Shown piece after piece: positions 37,691 to 50,058 of a stretch of DNA of 64,000 nt. The number at the start of each line of letters is the position of its first letter. Positions within the stretch are counted from its first letter, which is position 1. A program made the translations under genes and the position numbers. Source of the stretch: Irpex lacteus (lineage: Eukaryota; Basidiomycota; Agaricomycetes; Polyporales; Irpicaceae); NCBI GenBank assembly GCA_001986395.2, contig MQVO02000013.1:496001-560000 (forward strand), given 5' to 3'. A model generated the notes under the pieces. That model saw only the letters and a list, made by a program, of their open reading frames with translations. It was not told the origin of the DNA and ran no database searches.

Positions 37691-39735
37691 ATGGATTCGC
37701 TGCGTTCGCCATCTCGGTCAACATTCGGGCGACCTCGACCAAGTGGTCCTCGGCGACCTACTACGTTCAAATCCTCCCCAAGCACCCCCCTTGGCTTTTC
37801 TGTTTCTAATTCTCCAGACGATGCGGCACCATCATACTCAGGCAGAGACTCACCAGGTTACAGCTCACATGGTGGATCGTCACCAGTGACAAGCAGCTTC
37901 AATGGTCAGATTGGGAGCAGCCCGGAACCAGTCCAGCCACCACGGACAACCAAGGACCAGGCCGTTCAAGTCTCTGCGCCGGACCTAGCACCACCTTCTA
38001 TACATTCACGACCATCGACGCCTTCGATCAGCCGCTCTACAACGCCTGCAGTCAAGGTTATCTCTAAACCTCCTACATTAACACATCCCCCGCCACTTAA
38101 TTTCGAATCGGCCGAACCTATAGCATGGCGCGGTATGACCTTGGAGACTGCACAGTGGACGTTGTCGTCGGGAGAGCTGCAGGAGATTGTGTCGAGGGCG
38201 ATACGGCGGACGGCGCAAGAGTCGTACATTCGACTGTTGTCGGTCAAGACTGTCGATGAAGAGCTCAAGGCCGAATTGGAAAGGCTAGAGACAGTACGTG
38301 TGTCCTTCTATATTGCGTTACAGTGGCATCTTCAACGTGGCTTTCGTAGGTCAAAGCTACGACACAAGCACAGTATCGATTTAACATGCACCGCCGCACA
38401 AATCTGCTACAATCTATACTTGCCCTCGCAGGAGGAGACGGCGACGTGACGGCTCTCGGGACACTCGTGACGCAGCTGGCGGACGTTACGGCGGCGTGCG
38501 ATAAGTACATGCTCCAGCTACTGAGCGTGGCGGATCACAAGGCGCAGATTCAGCACGTACAAGAAGTGCATGTATCGTCAGCACTGGCTATGGCCCTTCG
38601 AAAATTAAACGCGAGCTACGCAAAGCGAACGGCGGAGGTTAGGCAATCGCGCGAACAAATAGAACAGCTGAAGGGAGAGTTAGAAGAGGCGTGGAAAGTG
38701 GCGGAGGATATGGCGCAAGAGATGGACGATCTCAACAACTTCCATTCCGGATTTAGCTCTGAAGAGGAGGTAGACGACGAGCAGAGAGTGGAGGACAGTG
38801 TACGATTGGCGGAAGTTGTTGGGATTACAGGGACCGCTGTTGCCATGAAAGCTCGATTGACCGAACTGCAGACGGACACCACTAAAGCACGTGAGGACGC
38901 AGAGAGTTCCAGGCAGCGGATTGTGTCCGCAGCACGAAAGAGAAGCAGTCGTGCGTCGAAGGCCAGCCTTCGCATACCTCGAACACCTCGGAAGAGCGCT
39001 GTCACCCCGGACCATGCGTCGGTCATGTCAAAAGTTAGCGTGGGTAGTGGGAAGGCCCACAGTACAAATGATGCTATTCCACCTGTACCTGCGTCCCGTG
39101 TAGATGAGTCTGCAGCACAGAAAACACCCAAAGTCGACTCCTTCCTGGAGATGGCGCCGACGAGACCCGTTACCCCTACGACACCAGTCGAGCCTCCGCC
39201 TCTCCCTGCCGCGCGACCCCAGCTATCCGAATTAAACACCGGTATGTCCAGATTTCCTAATCTATTGGATGCAGTGATGAACCTTTCCATGACAGCAGGG
39301 CATTTTAATGTCAATCTAGTTGCGCCTAGCGATACCGCTTCAGTATACTCTAAACATTCCTCCATTGGGTTCGAAATACCTCCCATCAACATACACCCCG
39401 CCGATGATGAACCAGGACGCTCGGGGAAAGGGCCCACCCGTCGAGTCCAATCGATGCAACCGAGTCCTGTCGCACGGACGCCACCAGTCGAGTTGCCAGC
39501 GGCGGGCAGCAGCAGCTTGAAACGCTCAACGTCGGAGCACAAGACTTTCGACGTATGGCCCTGGGGCGGCCTCAAACACCTGCGGCGACGATCCATGCCA
39601 CTGTCTGGTGGGTCTATACCAGAGGAAGAAACTACAAATAACGGTCCACCAGAAGGACGCCGCTCTCTGACATCGCCACGGTCACCTTCTTTCCCGCCGC
39701 CCTCTGAACGCTCCCCACGCGCCTCCTTTTCGTAG
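37691..39735 (+). CDS. Hypothetical coiled-coil, Ser/Pro-rich protein
   Basis: Exons 37691-38293 and 38350-39735 give 662 residues. Start is the ATG in MDSLRSPSRSTFG, the first true ATG of the frame. Residues 1-140 are low-complexity Ser/Pro. Then come ETAQWTLSSGELQEIVSRAI and a helical stretch continuing across the intron (SVKTVDEELKAELERLETVK). Residues 250-400 are coiled coil (RQSREQIEQLKGELEEAWKV, AEDMAQEMDDL). The C-terminal third is proline-rich (PVTPTTPVEPPPLPAARP), with FDVWPWGGLKHLRRRSMP near the end. The pattern suggests a cytoskeletal or polarity scaffold, but no domain is recognised. Frame is intact. Confidence 0.8.
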
Positions 39736-40821
39736 TGGAACGCCCAAGACTAACGATCCTTCAATACCCTCCACCGCAACGATACCTCTCTTTCATCACA
39801 CTTGACCCCGTCTGCTCCCTACTTTCCCTGCTTGAGCTGTCGCTCGCTATCATGTGCTGGTTGTACTACGTGCATGCAAGATCCATCTAACGTATTCCGG
39901 ACACTTCGACAGTATCCCCACAACGATCTATCGGATTCTCTACCATCTGTATCCTACATAACATATTTACTCATACCTAAGTATCTTTATTGTGCAGAAT
40001 TTAAATGACTGAAGTACCTCATTATACTGCACCCTGTCCATCTCACCCGTTTATCCGCCACGGTGTACCACATTACCGCTGGAACCCTATCTTCAACCAC
40101 GACGGTGACCATTTCGTAGGAGAGATATTACCTGATTATACTTACACAAGCTAGGAACGTTGCAGCTGCATTTCAGGGCTGCTCGTTGGTGATAGAAGAT
40201 GCCTAATTCATCGGACAACGTGCCAAGCCGTCCTTCCACACTCCTTTACGGTACCCCAAATCCCTATGTGTATAGTCATCGAGCGTATCCCGCTCGGCGA
40301 AGATACACGGATTTCCTCCAGCAGCTGCTTTACTAGTGTAGATCAGAGGTACGCCGCTGTCCTCCTTCGCCACATATCTGCTGACTCAACAAAGAATGGC
40401 GCGTCTGCCGCGATGCTTTCCAGGTCTGTATTCGACCCTGACAATGAATTACGTGTTGCCTTCGGTAATAACACCACGATGCCGGAACCGCATTTATGGA
40501 AAGCCCAGTGATAGGGGCACATAATCCCGAATAGATTATATTTGTGCTCCCGACATGGCAAGTTGTCGAGGTCTGCAGGTATCTTCGCGCTTCTCAGCCT
40601 CGGACGAGGCCGATAAAATGCATGCTCCTCCTTCTTTGTGAGGAAAATGGGTCTCGGCAGATTGGTCGAACAACCAGACGCCGTGAGTTCTTCTATTAAA
40701 ATATCCCGTGAGACAGCCCCACGGCGCGTGCTCATTCAGATATACTCTGCTTGCTCTCTACTTCCATAGTCACCACCTCAATCTTGCCCTGGTATCGATC
40801 CCGATTGTTCGCTGCTATAGT
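39736..40821. other. Intergenic region
   Basis: About 1.1 kb. A 130-residue minus-strand frame (40343-40735) has no recognisable feature and crosses the promoter of the monooxygenase, so it is not called. Confidence 0.45.
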
Positions 40822-42867
40822 ATGGCCTCCGAACCTGTTGAGAGTACCACTGCTCCATTGCCACTGGAATTCTTGGTCGTCGGCGGAGGTAAGTTGGTCC
40901 ATATGTTCCCTCGTTTGCTTTCGCGTCCTCCCCCACGTCATGCTTTGCCGTGCATCGTAATAACATCTCTGCGGCATGTTCTACTACAAGCACCGTTATC
41001 CTGCGCACTTTTTATCCCTACGGTACGGACATTGATATTCATGCTTTACTAGGTCTTGGTGGCCTCTCCGTGGCCTACATGCTGAGCAAAGCAGGCCATA
41101 AAGTACGAGTGCTAGAGAAACTACCTGGAATTGGCACGTCTGCAGCTGGCTTGCGCGTACCACCGAACATGAGCAAGATACTCAAGAAGTGGGTCGGGGA
41201 GGAGGAGCTGCGTAAGACAGCCGTTCGTAACCTCGCTTCTCCCTGGTGGGACTGTAAGTGGTATATTTATTACTCGGTTGGCAGGACACCAGATGTTCTG
41301 GGCTCGCCGATCACTTCTATGCTATGTCTGATCTTCTTTAATCTTTCGTGAACAGTGCACGCTGGCGAATGCTTCGGTGTAGCACAATGGCGACTTGACG
41401 TAATGTCCGAAACGGGAGGAGACTTTCTCATGATGGCTGTCCGTTCCATTCTCTCTGTATCTGCGTCTGCTCGCGCTGACATTGACTAATAGCATGAGGA
41501 TGTCCATCGGCTGATTTACCGTTTGGCTGTGGATGCCGGGGCGCAAGTACAATTCGGTGCCACAGTAGAAGAAATTAACCCAGAGAAACCTCGGCCGTCT
41601 GTGAGGCTGGCGAACGGCGAAGTAATATCCGCGGATATTATCGTCGGCGCCGACGGACCTCGGAGTCTGGTGCGAGAGACGGTCCTTGGCGAGGAAGATG
41701 AGCCACGCCCAACGGGTATTACGGTGTTTGGGGGTGTCGCGCCGGCATCAGAGATGGTCAAGGATCCGGAACTGAAAAAATTGGTTGAAGCGGAGGAGGT
41801 ACGTACGTCTATGGCTCCGTCTCACTGTATCTTTTCATTAAAGGGATCAACAATCAGTGGCCGCTCATCATGGGCACGAACCGGAGTATTTGTGGTACGT
41901 TAATCCCAGCCTAAGGGTATAGATACGTAAACTAACTGCTTCCACGGACCGTCAGCCCACCCCATAGTGCGTCTTCTAGCATCCATGTGTGTCGGATCCT
42001 TGATTGATAGGGTCCATGTAGCGCTCGCATGCGGAATATTCAGTAATGCTGCATTGGCCTGACGAAGAAACAGGAATTCCCGATGACGCGCGAGAGTCGT
42101 GGCTGGCAGACGTACCGACGAATACACTCAACTTTAGCAACTTGGCACCAGTGTATGTTTCGGATTTTCGCTCGTCAGCCCGCTCGTGCTCATCCTAGAA
42201 TAGTTTCCAGCGCATGATGAAATTGGTACCGGTCTTGCATCAGACAAGAGATATAGAGCATGACGACATTGACTACTGGATCCACGAGTCTGAGCGCGTC
42301 GTCTTGCTAGGAGAAGCTGCACATCCATGGGTGGTACGTGATTTGATGTGTTTTACTGGGCAAGTGTACTTATAGCCCAGACAGCCAGGATCGACACACG
42401 GCCCCTCCATGGCTCTTGAAGATGCAGTCGTATTTGCTGAGCTATTCCGTCGTCTCTCGTCAGAAGATCAGATACCAACCTTTATGTATGCCTATGAAGA
42501 AATCCGTATGGACAGAACCAAGAAGGTGAAGGAGAGGGATGTATCAAACGCCGTTTACTTGCGTCTTCCACCCGGTCCGGAAAGAGAGGAGCGAAACAAT
42601 TCCGTTCGCCAAGCTCGCGATGAATGGGATGATGGGTCATTGAAGACAGAATTTGAAGGCCTTGCTATGCTTTTCGCTTATGATGCATACGATGCTGCCG
42701 CGGTATGCATGCCTATTTTCACTGTCTGTTGCTATACTGAGCGAGATTTGTAGGAATGGTGGCTCTTGTGGGGACGTTACAACCCCACAGATGGTTCTAC
42801 TCGACCAACATCAGATGTCCAGTTCGAGTTCGCATCTCAAACCGTAGCGTATCAAGGCCCTTCATGA
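40822..42867 (+). CDS. FAD-dependent aromatic hydroxylase (salicylate hydroxylase-like)
   Basis: Flavoprotein monooxygenase of group A, expected to hydroxylate an aromatic acid using NAD(P)H and O2. Ten exons (40822-40888, 41053-41253, 41356-41438, 41493-41798, 41858-41894, 41956-41966, 42022-42152, 42204-42333, 42385-42702, 42754-42867) give 465 residues, usual length. The dinucleotide fold is FLVVGGGLGGLSVAYMLSKA. The DG motif is IIVGADGPRSLVRE. The second FAD motif is RVVLLGEAAHPWVPGSTHG, followed by SMALEDAVVFAELFRRL. The tail continues AAEWWLLWGRYNPTDG. It contains an 11-nt exon (HPI), needed for frame. Cofactor sites are intact. Substrate is not determinable; phenolic degradation or secondary metabolism are both plausible. 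Confidence 0.9.
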
Positions 42868-43257
42868 TCCTCGCGGCTGCCTTTGTAATTCTTGGGAAAC
42901 ACTCTACTCATCATCTAAATACCTCAAGTACTTGAATATACCACCAGCATTGCTGAAAAATACATTCGTAACACTCGGTACCAGCTTCCTCCACTTCGTG
43001 TTGGCACAAGCTTGTGTATACGGCCGGGCGAGCCAGTCAATGGTGTGGCTCACCGTACCCGTAGAATAGGATATCGAACGGTACACAGTGCATTCATACT
43101 TTCTATCGCACCTGTCACAGTAAAAGCATTATGCGTAGTCTCGTTCACTCCGGCCCAACCGTGACCTACGTATCTCGGCTAGTTATTCCACCTTGTAGTA
43201 TTGCGATTTCGTCGATGCACAGTCATTTGGCAAGTTCTCTATTTCAAGGTAGTAGCA
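42868..43257. other. Intergenic region
   Basis: 390 bp between convergent 3' ends of the monooxygenase and copy 7. Nothing seen. Confidence 0.5.
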
Positions 43258-44436
43258 TCATTGGGGTAAATACGTCGTGAGGCGGACATAGTCTTCGTAA
43301 CTATCCGGCAAATTCTGTGGCCAAAACCGAAGCGATGCGCAGATGGCGTCAGGGTACACATCGAATGACCACACTCCTAGACACCGTCTAAACGCTGTTT
43401 CAGTCATGATGTATGCATTTACTAGATGTCACACCTACACAAGGATCAACCAATCTCTGAAGCCTCGCAACGCCTTGAGCGTGTCACGCAGAGACCATTC
43501 TCTGGGAATAATTTGGCATGCCTCCTCATCTGCCATGATACCCATGAGGTATACGAAATATGATGTCTGTGAATGTTCGTCTTTGTCTCTGGGTTGCAAA
43601 ATTAGCATTATAACCACGACACTATGCAGATGCACAGAACGGTACGTACAATTCCAAGATATTTTGAAACACGTCAGCCACAATAACACCATTGCCGTTC
43701 AGGGGTTCTATGTAGGGAGAGGCCCCTACGGAAAACACAGTGAACTGAGTCATAGGAGGAAATGTCACGAAGCTCCTCCACAAGATAGGGTGATTAACGA
43801 GCTCATCACCGTATTGCAGCGTGTAGTAGTCTTCATCCCAGTCGTGTCGCATGAACGCCGCGGAACGCCATGTCTCGGGTTGAGAATACATATACTTTAA
43901 GTAATCCCGCTTCTTGAACGTGACAGAACCCCATATTGCGTTGTTAAAGTCGAAATTTTTCTCCTCGACTTCATCGTCCTCGTCTTCGGTATCATATGTT
44001 CCCATGAGTGGAAATCCAAAATCCAAACACCTCTGCATACTCTTTTCTAGAAGAATACGTCATGTGCCATGTAAGCTAATTATAAATACCATACGTCCCA
44101 GAAACCGAGATTTTCACCGTTTTCGCGAAGGACAAATCCACACTCCGGATGGGTGCAAACTTCTGCGTGCTTCACGCATTCCCTCGCGAGCTTCTCCCAT
44201 TCATGCGAAGTTAGCTCCGTGGATTCTGTATCGTGTTTGCTATGTTCCAACGTTGAGAGACCACTGGCACGTAGTATGGGCTTCCAAAATTTGCGTCCAC
44301 GACCTTTATAACAGAAATCGTAGATATCCGGTCTGAGTTCGCTGAATGTAACGTGCGCCACAAGGTCGTGCCCAAGGTTATCGAAGATCATAGTGATTAG
44401 TTCCAAGGGCAATCTTTCGAGATAGTTCTTCGACAT
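43258..44436 (-). CDS. CHCC/F-box-like family, copy 7
   Basis: Exons 44436-44118, 44046-43650, 43588-43439 and 43387-43258 give 331 residues. Start MSKNYLERLPLELITMIFDN. CHCC: CVKHAEVCTHPEC. Middle blocks: LMGTYDTEDEDDEVEEKNFD, VTFKKRDY, TWRSAAFMRHDW, LQYGDELVNHPILWRSF and NGNGVIVADV. Exon 3 ends in PREWSLRDTLKALRGF plus RDWLILV. Exon 4 reads RCLGVWSFDV to LPDSYEDYVRLTTYLPQ. Intact, and close to copies 5 and 6 in sequence. First of three copies (7, 8, 9) on this strand in 4.8 kb. Confidence 0.87.
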
Positions 44437-44510
44437 TGTGGTCCTGCCAATATCAATGATGTAAGACGAGTGTAAGATAGAGGGGGACAGAGAATAACAG
44501 CGTAAAAATC

Positions 44511-44555
44511 CGTGTCACACTAGTACGCGTGACGAGTGGCAGAATGCGTGACACT
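44511..44555. promoter_or_regulatory. GTCAC/ACGCGT cluster upstream of copy 7
   Basis: CGTGTCACACTAGTACGCGTGACGAG (seen in two parts) then AATGCGTGACACT: three GTCAC/GTGAC cores and one ACGCGT, 75-120 bp upstream of the copy 7 ATG. Confidence 0.5.
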
Positions 44556-44665
44556 ATCTGTAAGATCATGCCAGTGTGTCCCTCGAGCCAGCCAGGGAGA
44601 TGGGGATAAGCTATATTGAGCGTCGAGTTTATCTGTTCATCTAGTCATGTAATACAACTGCATAA

Positions 44666-45860
44666 TCACTCTACGCGCGACCATGGCCTGATCAATGAGT
44701 GATACTCGCTATGATCCTCAGGCAATGTTTGTGGCTCGAATACCCAGAATAAAGAGACGCGTCCCCTATCGCGGCTCATGCGAACTGTCCAGCGGCTGCA
44801 ATAATTACACTCTCAGTAACAACTCAGTTGAGAGACGTAAGGGTTGGCGACTTACAGCGCCGTGAACCATGACCGAAACGTATAGAGTTCCCGGAGTGTT
44901 TCTTCGAAAGACCAGCCACTGGGAAAGATCTGAGCCGAGTGCGGCGTCTGGCCTGCCGATCGCTTGACATTCATGGTTAACTCTCTGATATTCTGCAGCT
45001 CCAGACGAGGAGCGTTGACTGCGTTAAAGTCTCTGTGGTGTGTAGTGAATACGACAATGAATTGACGTGAAAGCTTTCCAAGATAACGGACTCACGTTTC
45101 TAAGATCAGATCAATAAGATCAGCAACAATGACCCCCTTTGAGTTCGTGGCTTCGATGGTCATTCCACCATACACCGTGAGCTCTGTCACAGGTGGAAAG
45201 GTCAAGAAGCTCCTCCACAAGACTGGATGTTGGATGAGCTCGTCTCCATATCTCAGACGCCTGTCACCTTCAGGACCATCAGCTCGAACAAAAGCCGAGG
45301 TCGTCCAATCGTCGAGCTTCTTGCCAGGGTTATTAGGTTGAAACGTAATACTGGAGCAGATAGTAGTAGGCACGATGTCCATGAGTGCGTCATGAAAACC
45401 GGAAGATGGAACGACAGCTTCCAGGAGGCTCGCGCCTCTTTCCACACTCTTCTTCATACATCTCTCTATTCAGGTAATAAGACAATGAGCGACCTTTGTA
45501 TGTCCACGCGAGATAGTGCCACTCACCATTCTCTTTCAGCCGAGCAATACCGCATTTAGAGTGCTTGCACGCATCGGCATGCTCAACGCATTTCAACGCA
45601 AGCTCCTCCCACTCGCCCGCACAGTCATCGGCAACTTCATCGTAACCAACAAGATGCTTGGTCGATATTCCACATTGACGAAGCATCGGCTGCCAGAACG
45701 GCTTTCCACGTCCTTTGTAGCAGTACTCGTAGATGTCAGGTCTGAGCTTGCTGAAGGTTACGTGGGCGATCAGGTCGTTGCCGATATTCTCGAAGATCAT
45801 CTTGATGAGTTCGAGGGGGATAAGGTCGGTGTAGTTCCTGGGGATACGGGATTGGGACAT
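44666..45860 (-). CDS. CHCC/F-box-like family, copy 8
   Basis: Exons 45860-45527, 45465-45096, 45032-44856 and 44795-44666 give 336 residues. Start chosen at MSQSRIPRNYTDLIPLELIK; the frame extends upstream into promoter sequence. CHCC: CVEHADACKHSKC. Exon 2 lacks the strongly acidic run of other copies and has ITFQPNNPGKKLDDWTTSAF, LRYGDELIQHPVLWRSFLTF and NSKGVIVADL. Exon 3 ends FRSWFTAL; exon 4 reads RWTVRMSRDRGRVSLFWVF then LPEDHSEYHSL. Intact. Confidence 0.85.
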
Positions 45861-45927
45861 GGTGGTTAGGTACAAAGAGCTGTGGTGGGTGGCACCAACA
45901 AAGCCGTTAATAAATACCGCCTTTGAT

Positions 45928-45962
45928 ATCACGACGCGTGGCAAAACGCGTGACACGAGTAC
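45928..45962. promoter_or_regulatory. GTCAC/ACGCGT cluster upstream of copy 8
   Basis: TATCACGACGCGTGGC followed by AAAACGCGTGACACGAG: two ACGCGT cores and a GTGAC within 35 bp, about 70-100 bp upstream of the ATG. The CGCGTGACA(C) element is shared with the copy 7 promoter. Confidence 0.5.
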
Positions 45963-46112
45963 GCGCCTGTGAAATAGCAGGATTTGCTCACTAGCAGGGA
46001 TCCCCGAGCAAAGATAGCAGTGTGCGAACTAGTCTGTGATATGTCGATGCTGATATGGCAGAAGTTGAGAGTGGCCTATCTGAGGGGGTGACAATTGAGC
46101 GACCAGCAGTCC

Positions 46113-48012
46113 TCAGTAGCTACTCATTCTAGAGAACTCTTCATAATCCTCCGGTAAATCCTGCGTTTCAAATTTCCACCGGCAGTCAATGTCTGAATTC
46201 GACTTTACGCAGACATCAAGATCCGTCCACCGTCTGGCTCACTCGTTAGATAGTCTGGAAACTCTGTAGCAGTATATGGATTACGCACACAAGCATGAAC
46301 CAGTCACGTATCCCCTGAAGTGCGTTAAACATATCTTCTACGGTCCAACCCTTGGGAATGACTCGATTCGTGATTCGCGATTGGTGCATAGGCCGCTGAA
46401 CTTCTTTGATAAGTCCACGGAAGTCGCTGAGCTTCTGATATATGCATTTGTAATTTTGACTAGAGCAATAGCGATAGTAAGATACGAACAGATGTCGGGA
46501 CATGCCCTGGCGATTGACTTACTCGATCATGATCTCTTCCAGCAGGTCAGCGACGAGGACACCACGAGGGTTCACGACACCCAAAACCACACCTTGCGAT
46601 ACTAAAATTTGAAGTTTAGTGACGGGAGGGAACGTAGCAAAACTCTTCGTTATGATCGAATGATGAACAAGTCTATTGCCATACTTGACGGTCCTATCAT
46701 TGGATACAGTGCTATCGGCACGTATGCGCGTCGCGTTTTGCCACGTCTCGAACGGCTTGTTCTCGGGATCGAGAATGAGTGACTTCCCGTAAGGATTTGG
46801 TCCAGGTTTTGGGCAAGTTTAGGGCACGATCTCGATGAAAGCGTGACATTTTTCAAAGTCCGATGATGTGCCAAGACCACCGGAAGAAAGTTGGGTGGAC
46901 CAAATGCTGGACTAAACGACGAAGTTTGGGCGAGGGGGTCGTCCGCACGCCCAAACGCATTTCGCTGGACTAAACTGTGTGGCGCTGCATAAACGCTCAA
47001 ACTCCTACCTCGTATGGTATCTTGCATCAAGTCATCCATGCGCTCGATGCTTCGGATATCAAAACCTATGGCGTCGGCGTCTACTTCTGTGCGGTTGTCT
47101 TTTCAAGTTTATAGACGCATCTCAAGACATGAAAGCTCAGAATTTTGCATCGAAGTAGAAGATCATATCTTACATATGTGTGTTTATTTTTTGCATATAT
47201 GCATGCAAGACACGCAAGGTAGCGTCGAATTACCGGTGAAATGCATGTAAGCGCTGGTTACGACCGGGAATCTCTCCTGATCTCTCGACGTCATGCACAA
47301 CGACGTCGACGACCCAAACCCGACGGCCCATTTGCACGGGCGCCATCGTGTGGACTCAGGGTGCTGCGGGATCAATCCAGATTGTCACACCTGTTCAAAC
47401 TCCGTCGTTTGGTCCACACCTGGACCAAATCCTTACGGGAAGTCACTCAATATAATCGCCATGTCGCTTGAACATTATGCTCTCCCATACTCGAGAGGCG
47501 GTGATTTGCTTGAGAAAAGGCTCATAGGCAGCGTTACCGGGAGCGACCGTATCCATGGGGTCAAATCCGATGTCCATACTTCGCTGCATTAGGCGTGCTG
47601 ATGAATGTTAAGTTGTTTGTATCAGATACTGCTGAGCTACGTTCACAAACAAAGAGTACTTGCTATTTTCGCGGAGAACTGCTAAGCCGCATCTCGAGTA
47701 GGTGCAAGTCTCAGCGTGCTCGACGTGGTCAGCGGCGAGCTGCTCCCAGTCTTCGTCGTCGAATTCGTGAATATGCATTTCGACATCTTCGTCCGAGTAT
47801 GAGAGTCCGCTAGCACGAAGTTTTGGTTCCCAGAACTTCCGTCCGAGACCTTTATAGCAGCATTCGTAAATGTTAGGTCTGACTTTGCTGAACGTGACGT
47901 GCGCAATGAGATCGTGTCCAAGGTGTTCGAAGATCTTTTGGATGAGCTCAACAGGTAACAGGTCTAGATAGTTGGCTACTCCTTGATAGGCTTGTGTCAT
48001 CGACTCGAGCAT
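46113..48012 (-). pseudogene. CHCC/F-box-like family, copy 9, split by a MITE-like insertion
   Basis: Exon 1 (48012-47664) has the start MLESMTQAYQGVANYLDLLP and the motif HVEHAETCTYSRC, where the first Cys is His. Intron 1 has a GC donor (AGCAAGT). Exon 2 (47597-46523) is interrupted after IMFKRHGDYI by a 672-bp element (46777-47448) and resumes with LDPENKPFETWQNATRIRAD. Exon 3 is 46459-46289 (PKGWTVEDMFNALQGI) and exon 4 is 46233-46113 (RWTDLDVCVK to LPEDYEEFSRM). Without the element and one AAT duplicate, the four exons sum to 346 codons plus a stop with no other lesion, so the insertion is probably recent. As it stands, the inserted sequence brings an in-frame TGA three bases into the element. 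Confidence 0.85.
46777..47448. mobile_element. MITE-like element with 30-bp perfect terminal inverted repeats
   Basis: The left end (46777-46806) begins GAGTGACTTCCCGTAAGGAT and continues TTGGTCCAGG. The right end (47419-47448) is its exact reverse complement. Both sides are flanked by AAT (46774-46776 and 47449-47451), a 3-bp target duplication. Subterminal copies of TGGACCAAA / TTTGGTCCA and related TGGACTAAA occur at about 46901, 46912, 46961 and 47409, as if for transposase binding. No transposase frame, so it is non-autonomous. A 3-bp duplication fits PIF/Harbinger, but the class is not proven. Confidence 0.85.
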
Positions 48013-48207
48013 GGTGGTTGGTACAAACGTTGAACGTTGAACTCCCAACGGTAGGCACTGGCAGGTCCGAGTCCAAATACGGGTGCAATATGCAGGCTAT
48101 ACGGCAAGTCCCGATAGCCTTTGTATGGGCGCTCGATTATGCGCACCTACAGTACCACTGCTACTTTGAGCATCTCACCCAACCACTATATTTGACTTCT
48201 GTCAGAC

Positions 48208-49607
<1,400 letters not shown>

Positions 49608-50058
49608 TCCCTCAGGCTCTAGCCATATGACGCTCGCTGTATCAATATTGTATGATCTTTTCGGTGTATCTCTTCTCTGTTGTATGTAGTATATGATAGT
49701 ATAATATTCATTCGGTCTCATTGCTTAAATAATATTCGAAATCCCGCTGCCTCGAGTAGTGAAACGGTTTGTGGGCGGCGGCGAGCGTCGGTGTGAGCGA
49801 GACGCGCCTGTGTAAGCCGTAACACGGCCGCTGTTCCTTGTACACTGCCATTCACTTAGATCAACGCCCGACGGCCTTCCAGAGGTTCAACGTTCATGTT
49901 ACGCTCCTTTAGTCTTTGACTTCAAGCACTTCATATTCAAGTCCAGAAAGCACAAGCTCGCGCCGCACAAACGACTTGAGAACTTGGATTCTCGTAGAAC
50001 GCCCTACAGCCTCTGATTACCGGGACAGTGCTAACGGTCGCACGTCAAATCGAGCATC
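49608..50058. other. Intergenic region
   Basis: 451 bp between the WD40 gene and the chosen TBC start. Might hide an upstream exon of the TBC gene (see that entry); none could be fixed. Confidence 0.4.

Noticed and set aside
38616..39596. 326-residue minus-strand frame
   Set aside because: Entirely antisense to exon 2 of the coiled-coil gene, which has a consistent splice structure and composition; the antisense product has no family feature.
40343..40735. 130-residue minus-strand frame
   Set aside because: Overlaps the monooxygenase promoter, has no recognisable feature and no supported splice continuation.
46650..47039. 129-residue minus-strand frame spanning the element border
   Set aside because: It is a chimera of element DNA and copy 9 exon 2 in a shifted frame, explained by the insertion.
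46777..47448. CACTA-class interpretation of the inserted element
   Set aside because: A 3-bp target duplication would fit, but the outer ends read GAGTGAC, not CACTA, and no long subterminal coding region is present.
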